Shown: positions 55,922-64,000 of the stretch, in pieces
Layout of the letters: each line of letters begins with the position of its first letter
Position numbering within the stretch: the stretch's first letter is position 1
Origin: Tetrapyrgos nigripes
Taxonomy: Eukaryota > Basidiomycota > Agaricomycetes > Agaricales > Campanellaceae
Assembly (NCBI GenBank): GCA_013368315.1
Contig: JAACJM010000369.1
Span: forward strand, 1-64,000
Direction: 5' to 3'
Length of the DNA stretch: 64,000 bases
Notes under the pieces: generated by a model
The model's input: only the letters and a program-made list of their open reading frames with translations
Told to the model about the DNA's origin: nothing
The model's database searches: none
Position numbers and translations under genes: made by a program

Positions 55922-56475
55922 AAGTACCTACTAGTCGATGATCTGTCAGAAAGAAAAAGCAGACGAGAAAGGAATATGACGAGAAGAAACAAAAAAGAAA
56001 AAGAGAGATAGAGAGGAGATGTTGAACTATACTACCCAAACAATGATATCCTTCCCAATCAATCTTCTTCGTCGTTCCTTCCAACTTCTCTTCAACCAAT
56101 ACTCCCAATTCTTCATAATATCCAAGATGTGGAGCCGCTCCCGAAAGCCTACAAACGAGCGTACGCCCCCCTACGGTAGTCTAGTCATTAAAGTCTGTTT
56201 TTGATGGTGAGGACCCCGTGCGTCAATAACTGTGGACGCAAAGGATGAAGCTGCTACACAGCACTGGCAGTGATTTCGATGGCAATGACGGGCGAAAAGC
56301 CTCGGGTCCCTCCTCCAGCCAGTGGTGCAAAATAAGTAGTAAGCCAATTTTGATCATATTTTGACCCCACGAGGCCCTCTCTCTTCTCTTGGTCCAAAGC
56401 CGGTAATAGACTCCTCCTTCTCCTCCTCCTCTCTACGAGAGTCGGGACTCGGTGATCAAAGGATGACATTCAGAA
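55922..56475. other. Convergent 3' flanks
   Basis: Space between the esterase and the DUF6533 gene, which end toward each other. No feature is recognised. Confidence 0.5.
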
Positions 56476-58561
56476 TCAATCGTCTCTTTCTATTCCGAAT
56501 ATCTCATCATCGAAATCTACTATAGTATCCAATATTATACTACGACTAGCCCGACCATTCCTCCTCCTCAGACTCGAGACCGTTTCAAGTTCTAGATCAC
56601 GACTTTCTGACCATGGCATAGTGGGAACAAAATCAATATCAATCATCCTTTGAGGGGAGAGAACTCCTTCATGGACTAATTTATGAAGGTTGAGAAGCAT
56701 ACGCGATGCCATTATTGGGGCGAAGTTGAGTGCGAATGTGTGTAGGGGTTCTGTGGTGTAGGCCTGAGGTGTACGAAGTGAAGGGAAGGGAATTAAATGA
56801 GCAGAAAAAAGCTGAATGAGTTGGAAAACAAGGTGAATCATGTGGGTACCTACCCCGGAAGCCTAAGCCACAGATGCAAGTAAGTAAATCCGCAGGCGCA
56901 TGGGAAGCCCAACTTACATAGCATGCTATTATATGTGCCAGCGTCGCAAGCAGCTCGAACCTGGTATATTTCGACATCTCAGCAGATGAAGTACAAACAA
57001 AACTCTACAGCATCGACACTTACGCATAGTACATGGCGCCTGTTTATCACAATCGAAGAAAAGACAGATAAGTCCACCCAAGGTTAGAGTACTATAAGCA
57101 GGCAAGTTACTCACCGTCTCTAAATAACAAGGCAATCAACGGATCCGGCACCTGGGCATTGAAGTCATGGTAATGTCTCATCGACCAGGATTTCCATAGT
57201 GTTAATGAAAAGATGAGGGAGTCGAAGATTGAAATTAGTATCCATGGAGTAATCGGTCTGTGGTAGAAGGAGCAAGACGATCAATCAGATTGAGCACGAA
57301 TTTGATATAAGTACAAGTGAGAGACGCACGGAAAACACTGAGAAGACCAAGGTCGAAGACGCAGGCCAAGATGAGCGTTTAACATGAAAGTGCTTTTTGC
57401 CAAGCTCAAACGAGTTGCTCACGTATCGAGAGGTACAGTGACCACACACCCTTCAGGATGCAATTCCATACCCGTAAGACTTTGCTCTAAGCTCAGAGTC
57501 CACTGTAGATGTGGATATAGAGTACATGCATACGTATGTATATGTATGGCGATGGATAGCATATAGGCATAGAGATCAGCAAATTGTATGCCAATTACTT
57601 ATTTGAATAAAGTAAGTACCACTCACCATAGCAATCCCCGCGATTGAGAAAATTGCGACAGCCATAATAACCAAAATTGGACGACTCCGTTCGTAAAGTG
57701 CGTATGTACGCATGCAGAGGGTGCCTATCAGTGCAAGTGTGAGCATAAATCAGGTAAATCGTACCATAGGAGGATTCGAGGGTTAGAATTTAGAAGTATA
57801 CCTACCGTATACAATCACAGCTCTCAAAACGGCCCAAACGACCCAGTAGGAATAAAATCGCATGCATCTAGATACAAACAAGCCAGTTCAGAATCAAAGG
57901 GCAGATCTAGGATTTATCTTAATTGAAATTTACTGACGCCTGGAAAGTAAAAGGCAGAAAAATTGGAGTTCAGAGCCAGAGACATGACGTCGACGTAAAG
58001 TTGAAGAACAAGCCCGTGATGAATCGAATGAAGGGGTATGCACTCACGCTATTACTCATCCTCGAAAACTTCACCACCGTCACAGGAATCGTTCCGACCA
58101 ACCCCAAATATCGGATGATAAGGAAGCAATAAGAGGATAGAATTTTAGGTCGTGTCCAGATGTAGTTGACTTCGTCGCCTGAAACGATATCAATCAGATG
58201 CGAAAACGTCGCAGTCAATCACTTAGTACTAATAAGTTAGGTAGAAGCTGGGCGGAACTCACCGAAAGTGATAATATGATCCCAAAAAAGAATCGCTACA
58301 AATTTTGCGATTGTGGGTTACAAAAGCGTCCAGGTTGAAAAGCTTGCAAGGTCGACGTACTGATACTCAGGAAGTACATATACCTATGTACCGATCTGCG
58401 GACCCGCAGAGTACTAGCATCAGTACGTAGTAGGAACAAACACCATAGTGCAGCGAACGGGAGAGGGAACGAGCAAGGACATAGGGGAAATAGAATGGAG
58501 CTACTCACATCTGCTCTTCAATACCGACGACACCAACGCTGGGATTGTTGCCCTGATCCAT
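56476..58561 (-). CDS. DUF6533 multi-pass membrane protein
   Basis: Minus-strand gene of at least eight exons. It starts at 58561 with MDQGNNPSVGVVGIEEQM. The DUF6533 region reads GDEVNYIWTRPKILSSYCFL then IIRYLGLVGTIPVTVV, where the family has a conserved acidic residue, YxW and an RY pair. Later helices are SYWVVWAVLRAVIVYG, TLCMRTYALYERSRPILVI, MAVAIFSIAGIA, LILACVFDLGLLSVFSV and PWILISIFDSLIFSLTLWK, then FELLATLAHIIACY and AYTTEPLHTFALNFAPIMAS. The cytosolic tail ends EIFGIERDD at 56476. All joins are in phase and no lesion was seen. DUF6533 proteins are numerous in Agaricomycetes. Their function is unknown. They have about seven helices and may be sensors or transporters. Confidence 0.8.
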
Positions 58562-60455
58562 AATGATATGATCTGTTCCTGAGGATTTTAGGACGTGGTC
58601 GTTTTGGTTTTGGTTTTGGTTTTGGGTCGTGTTCGTGAGGAGAGGAGAGGGGAGGAAAGGAAGGATAAAGCACAGTGTGGAGGGAGGACTTATGGATAGG
58701 AAACAAAAGAAATGCAAAGGAAGGGGAGGGAGGGAAATGGAGAGGAGGAACAGGATTTTGGCAGCTGAAAGAAGTGGGGGCAAGGATACGACAGCACAAG
58801 CACAAACCGAAAGAAACGCGAGAACACAATAACAACGCAAGTGAGAATATTTCAATGCTATTCTCTACAGAACCAGAACGAAAAGGTCTGGATCTGGATC
58901 TGGCTCCGGGTCCGGGGAGGCGGGGGAGAGGCGCACTGAGGGAGAGCGCGGGAAGAAGGACGAAGGAAAGGGAGTAGGGAAGGGAATCCTCGGTAAAGAG
59001 GAAATGGGGAAGGATGATTAGTCGGTCTCAGCTAGTGCGTCCTTTATAAAAGCTTTCCGGGGTTCGCCACCAAGTACGCGCTAGCCAATGCTGTCCCTGC
59101 ATCCTGCCTCGGTTCATTATGCTTCACCTGAGTCCTCTTGAATCCTTGACAGTAACGCCTGTCCCCACGGTCATCTTTTCCGCGCCTCCGTCGGACAGTA
59201 GACTCGGTGTTGCTTGGAAACGTATGATTGACTCGAGAGTACATAGTCTTAGTTACATACGCACAGATCTTCTGGTTTGCTTCAGGGTCACGAAAAGTCG
59301 TATATGCATATTGTATGTCTTGAGACCTAGCCCAGTATACAGGATGCAATGATGCGATCTAGAAATAGAAAAATCAATACTGTCCATCTACAGTGCTCTC
59401 CCCTACGAACGAATTACGACAATCTCACCACCACCCGCGTTCCTACCCATCTTTATTAGTATCCCTATCCGAACTCGAATTGTATCCTGATGTCGTAGTT
59501 GTAGCTTACATATGTTGGATTTTGCATTTTGATAGTGAGCGCGAGTAGCTCGTAAATTTCAATTACATTTTTGCCGTAGATGCGTAGCCCCTATTTGAGT
59601 AGTATTTAGTACGTCGTTTCGGATGTTTCCGCGTCCGATTGTCCCTGCTTCCCGCCGTCATCTAGCAGGACAAACCGGAATATACTCGTCCGCTTACTGT
59701 ATCTCGCTCTCGTTTGCTAGGACTCGCAACGGCTCAAGACGACTATTCCAACAGCTTAGCCGGACGCAGGGGAAGCGGCAGGAGCGTTGTTGTCAAGGAG
59801 AACGAGCTACGGGAAAGAACGAGGGAAGGAAGGAAGGAAGGAGAGAGAAGAAGGAGAAAGAAGCAAGGAGAAAACGTAAACACAACGTACCACGTTCAGT
59901 ACACTCCTGGCATCCCTTGTACTCGTAGCTGCGGCAGAAATCCTGACCCTTCCAGACTCAGCTCATGTTTTCTGTCAACCTACATAGCTATTCCAGTGCA
60001 CTCATCACTGCCGTGTAAAGGGCCTCGTAATCAATTTGGTGATCCTAGGTAATAGCTACAATAACCAAGTCCACCTCTTGGATTTGACACTTGAGTTCGA
60101 AAAGATTCGGCCCTAGCCGCCCACGGCCATACCCCGCAGTCATCGATATATTCATGAGGAAGTGTATAATTATTAAGTTCGTGTGGACATGAGACTTCTC
60201 TTGTGGTTACCTGACGTTTAATTTGGATAGGAGTAATTATGACGTCATTGCAAACGAGAAAGTGTCGCGGGTATCACGCAGGTACCGTAGAGTGGAAGAA
60301 GAGGCATGTTAGCATTTACATCGGTACACAAAAAGACAAACTCAGGAAAATGAGACTGCAACGTCAATAACGGAGTTCAGTGTCTAGTCTCAAGCTCAAT
60401 CATTCCATCTTTAATCCAGGTCCGCCAACTGTCAACCAATTTTTACAACCACATT
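58562..60455. other. Intergenic region
   Basis: About 1.9 kb. There is a TTTTGG run at 58600-58625, a GGATCT/GGGTCC run near 58890-58915 and purine-rich tracts near 59820-59870. No gene is supported. Confidence 0.5.
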
Positions 60456-61221
60456 TTACAGCACCAACCCTCCACCAACGATTAATCCCACCACTCCCAC
60501 AATAGAAGCAATAGCAGCTCCAGGTCCAGAGGTCAGCATGACAGGTACGGCGCTGTTGCCAGTGTTGCTGTTGGTCGCCGAGTCAGTGGAATCGGGAGCG
60601 CTGGGACCAGAAGTACTCGAAGAACCACCAGTACCGCCAGTAGCGCCGGAACCACTGGTCGCACCAGTACCAGAAGGAGAAGTCGCAGAGGAGTTGGGAG
60701 GGACTTGAGTTCCTGAACCCACTGACAGTTGGAGTTGCAGAACCAGCGCCGGAGCTGGAACCGGAACCGGAAGCGCCAGCTAGATGAATACGCAGGTGTG
60801 ATTAGTATACTTGTCAATCATGAACGGAACACAGAGGAATAGGCCGATAAGAATAAAAAAAAAAACACACCGAGCAATTGGCGCCGACAGCAGCGACATC
60901 AGCAGCAGTACAATTGGCCTGGAGACATGCTAGAGAGTTTTGTTGGAAGGTCTGATCGGTGGCAAACACACAAGGAAGTCGGCGCTGTGAGTGAGGAAAA
61001 ACGCCGTGTTCAGAGATGTTCTCCGGCTACCAGTTTGGAAGAAGGAAAGACGTACAAGCTTTGGCAACTAGTCCCCAGTCACACTTTGGGTGACGCATTG
61101 GAGGATACAGGGGCTAATGCCAGCTGTAGGAGCGAGACGCCAGAAGTGGAGGTTGAGTCCCTGTGCGTTGACGCCGACGACGACAACGAGAGGGAGAAAG
61201 AAGGGTTATCTTGGAGAACAT
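60456..61221 (-). pseudogene. CFEM-domain, GPI-anchored surface protein with frame lesions
   Basis: Cell-wall or plasma-membrane protein with a cysteine-rich CFEM domain. The pieces in order on the minus strand are ATG at 61221 (MFSKIT), a hydrophobic signal segment LVVVVGVNAQG, the CFEM core SPCILQCVTQSVTG, then DQTFQQNSLACLQANC and TAADVAAVGANCS. An intron near 60780-60880 follows. Next is a Gly/Ser/Thr-rich stalk (GASGSGSSSGAGSATPTVSG, SATSPSGTGATSG) and a C-terminal hydrophobic GPI-signal, IASIVGVVGLIVGGGLVL, stop at 60456. The frame changes at least three times (near 61200, 61060 and 60715). Each is repaired by removing one base from a short run (CCC, GGGG, GGG). It may be a pseudogene, or an intact gene with assembly errors. 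Confidence 0.65.
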
Positions 61222-62424
61222 AGCAATGTGTAGAGGTATGTTGGAGAAGTGGGTTCGAGAGAAGCGAACTGAGGTCGTCGAACCCACTCACCCCACATTT
61301 TTATGTTTCGAAAAGGAATATAAAACGCCGTGGGAGTGCAGGTCAGTGTTCGCTTTAAGCCCGAACCCGTGTTACGGAAACTTACGGTCTTATGATCAAA
61401 TCCTTCTCTTTCTCGTCCATTATGGGCTGTCAAGTGGACGTCAGACTTTCTCCAATTTTTGTGGGGCCAAGCATATGATTCTGGAGACCTCCACACTACT
61501 ACTGCAAAGACCTGGCATAACAGGGCACGCACGACTTTAGAGATCCTCTTCGGTACAGAAAACACACGCTGTCCGGTTCCTCTTCTAAGTTCTGTCATCA
61601 TTCATTGCGCCTCTAAAGGCCTCTGATCGTCCCTTTATTCATAGGTTCCAAAGACAATCCGACAGCGCGCTCGTTCAGGCGCGTCGCCCGTACACGTCCT
61701 ATGGTACTAGACCGATCATTATACAGTGAACAATGAAATATACAGTATAACGGGAACCAATACTTGGGATGAGAGCGACATAGGGTCGTTCGCTAGAAAG
61801 ACGTCGCGTATTGCATTGAGAAAAACATGTGCCCAGATACTGCACATAGTACGTCAGAGTGTGCTTGAAAACAGAGAGAAAGAGACTCAGAACGCACTAG
61901 TTATTGATAAAACTTCCGGTTCTAGACTCCCGAAAGACCGCTCATACGGTACGGTTCATTCACCTGCCCTTTACCACCAATGAATGACAGCCTCATCAAC
62001 ACGATCACCATGACCATGATAAGCCCCTGACTACAACAACGACCACAAACCGCTCCGACCACCATCACAAAGCTCCTTTGGCTTCTCTCGGAAGTGACCA
62101 AGTGGGCGATGATGAGCAATTGAAGAACACCTCGCAGGCCAAGTTCCAACATCGAAAACGACAGAAATTGACATGGATGCGGTCTTGGAAGCTTGACGAG
62201 CCTGGAAAGGAGATTGGCCATAGTCAGAAATCATTACTATTGGTGTGGAGAGGAAGAGAGATAAACCAAAGGAAGAGGAATGGTAGGGATGACAAACGAG
62301 ACGGGTAACGCAAGACTGGGTGAAAAACAAAACACTCACCCCGACACGGTGACGGTTTTAGCAAAAACCCCGATTACATTCCGCCTCGTATGGTATTCTA
62401 TCCACCATTTAGGCAGCGTGGTAG
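61222..62424. other. No secure gene
   Basis: Frames on both strands up to 131 codons, but no chain of exons or known domain. It contains the upstream region of the CFEM gene and the downstream region of the edge gene. Confidence 0.45.
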
Positions 62425-63740
62425 TCATGCCTTCTCGAAGGTTGCCTTACGTGCACGTCTTTCTCTCCGCTGACGAATAACAGAAAATGGTTTTGAAGTT
62501 GGAGCCTCTGTAAGACGTTAGTTTTGTGAGACTCGACGGGGATAAAGAAAGATAGAGCATAGAAAGGAAGGAAGGATGGGAAAGATGGGAAAGAGAGAGA
62601 ACGTTCTGAAAGTGGAAAAAGCAAAGCAAAGGATATAAGGAGAAAAAAGGCTAATCTTACGCACCCAGCCGAAAAAGTCAACAACCCAACCAGACACCGA
62701 CATCCATGATCCAGCACACCTGGAACCACCAAGCAACACCCTTCACGTTCCTTCCTCGAGAGCCCGACCCATTCACTCCGTGCATACCTGCATACTGCCT
62801 TCGTCCATTTTGCTGGGATAGGAGCCGTCGTCAATCCAAACAACCAGAAGGCGTAGATGGAAGACGTAGAAACGATGAACAGGGGAGAAAGAGACGTCAC
62901 CGGGTTGGGAAGGTCTGTGGAGGATGCACATGGCTCATACATGACCTAGTTGAAGACAGTCAGTAAGAATATGAGAGAGAGAGAGAGGATATCAAGAAGG
63001 GGCGAATTGGGGCAGTAAACCCAACAAACGAAAAACAAGGAAAAAATGCGGAAAAAAAAGAGAATAGATGTCGACACGGCAGCTGCGACCTCATGAGAGA
63101 TCAGCCAACCCAGAGGTCATCCAACCCCAGGCCCTCCACGATCGCATACTTCAACCTGGTTATCGACAAACGACTGAAGCTCTCCCAACCAAAGGCAAAA
63201 CGAAACCGAGCCCGAGCCCAAGAAGCAGCATGAAACCAGACCGCAAAGGGACTCACTAGCACCGTCAATATGTCGCCAACAACTCCGCCTCCGGCTCAAA
63301 CCTGTAATCCCGACGTATGGCAGCGATCGTGCAGCTTCGCCTCTACCTCAGCTCCATCGCTTTCTTCATCGAGATGGATAATGAGAAAAGGTTGCCTGCG
63401 GTGTTAACCCGGAAAGATTTCGTGACTAGTTTTGCACACTTCGAAAGAAAGACCTTTGATGGTCGAGCACTAAAAGAGTAGACTGAAGGCAACGTTGTCA
63501 CTTACTGTAATTCCAATGTTACATTCGGGGAAGGCCACGAGTCAGCTCAAGGACGTGAAGAGTGACTTTTTCGGACGACTAATGCTGGAGTACAGAAAGA
63601 ATTTCTGCTGGTCAATAATCCGATTCCCGAAAGGCAAGAAGCAGTAGGGAGAGAAAAAGACGAAGAACGACGATAACTCACGGAACGCAGTAGGTATCAA
63701 CCATGTCCCGCTCTATACCTCAGTGATCGCCCCAATACTA
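62425..63740 (-). CDS. Probable membrane protein, partial exon model
   Basis: I do not recognise the family. On the minus strand a likely start MGRLGSIGAITE (about 63740) is followed by a donor GTATAG. Protein-like pieces then include VMYEPCASSTDLPNPVTSLS and LFIVSTSSIYAFWLFGLTTA (a membrane helix, 62940-62840), a region near 62700 that could give VSGWVVDFFGW, and a final exon EAPTSKPFSVIRQRRERRAR then KATFEKA with stop at 62425. The basic C-terminal tail after a helix suggests a membrane-anchored protein with a cytosolic end. The middle exons are unresolved, so treat the coordinates as approximate. Confidence 0.35.
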
Positions 63741-64000
63741 CCCAATCGACCCATCTTCAGGCTCCAGCAGTTTAAAAAAGCCAGAAACGCCTGCTTGAGT
63801 GAGGTGTCCGCTGAGGTCTATGGTTTGGAGCAATTTTGGAAAGTCACAGAACAAGAATTTTGGAGGCAGTCTTAGTAGAAGTTGGGTGCTCATGAAGTAA
63901 GGAGTCATCCTTGATATTTCATAGAGAATCTGTCCGAAAGTAATTGCTTGATGCGTCACACTAGAGAGCGAGAGGAGGAGGAGAGAACGAGTTGAAACTG

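Noticed and set aside
63480..63600. HVLELTRGLP wording resembling hydroxyisourate hydrolase
   Set aside because: It is only about 15 residues, in a frame that soon stops, and the family's C-terminal YRGS and His motifs are not found nearby.
1..64000. CRISPR arrays, bacterial operons or rRNA genes
   Set aside because: Gene structure is eukaryotic with spliceosomal introns. No spaced direct-repeat array or rRNA-like sequence was seen.

Overview
The window looks like a chromosome segment of a mushroom-forming basidiomycete (Agaricomycetes). Genes are split by many short introns (about 45-65 bases, mostly GT-AG), and the recognisable families are typical of that group: DUF6533 membrane proteins, MYND/DUF4470 proteins, CFEM proteins, carotenoid-ester-lipase-like esterases, tnp2 (EnSpm/CACTA) transposases and Helitrons carrying an extra peptidase domain. 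I cannot name the genus. All exon joins are my own reading and are not backed by transcripts.

Layout. Positions 1-42 kb are mostly mobile-element territory. It starts with a relic of an alcohol dehydrogenase (1-140) and a 596-bp hAT-type MITE with a perfect 8-bp target duplication (2464-3059). A large minus-strand Helitron follows (genes 8753-16235, probably with an accessory gene at 6460-8115). It encodes a cysteine-rich N-terminus, the Rep (HUH) nuclease, a PIF1-type helicase and a USP-like cysteine peptidase, but is broken by one nonsense codon and two frame changes. From 16.5 to 19.1 kb lies a cluster of minus-strand gene pieces: a GIY-YIG (T5orf172/Mug113) gene, an FAD-oxidoreductase piece and a dihydroxyacetone-kinase piece. 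Two genes of Agaricomycete repeat-associated families follow (19.6-22.5 kb plus strand; 23.0-25.0 kb minus strand, broken). Next come a fold-back repeat, a pair of intron-bearing tRNA genes in duplicated surroundings (26.8 and 27.2 kb), an unrecognised gene with a tandemly duplicated exon, and an EnSpm/CACTA transposase (28.9-32.3 kb). Immediately beside the transposase is a 549-bp element with CACTGGAGG terminal inverted repeats that carries a deleted, inverted second copy of the GIY-YIG locus. Positions 33-42 kb are AT-rich and decayed, with a nicotinamide-riboside-kinase relic, a broken repeat-associated gene, a TA-flanked MITE and a second hAT MITE (620 bp, perfect 8-bp target duplication).

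Positions 42.8-64 kb look like ordinary chromosome: a MYND/DUF4470 gene, an intervening GCGGGTACCC-rich repeat element, then a zinc-type alcohol dehydrogenase (minus) followed by a secreted esterase (plus), a DUF6533 membrane protein, a CFEM/GPI-anchored surface protein and a probable membrane protein at the edge. Three of these genes need one-base corrections, mostly in short homopolymers, to read through. That pattern fits either recent decay or residual long-read assembly errors.

The most unusual signals are the GIY-YIG gene carried on a CACTA-like terminal-repeat element in two inverted copies, the Helitron with a C-terminal USP-like peptidase, and the fact that all six premature stops recognised in decayed genes are TGA.
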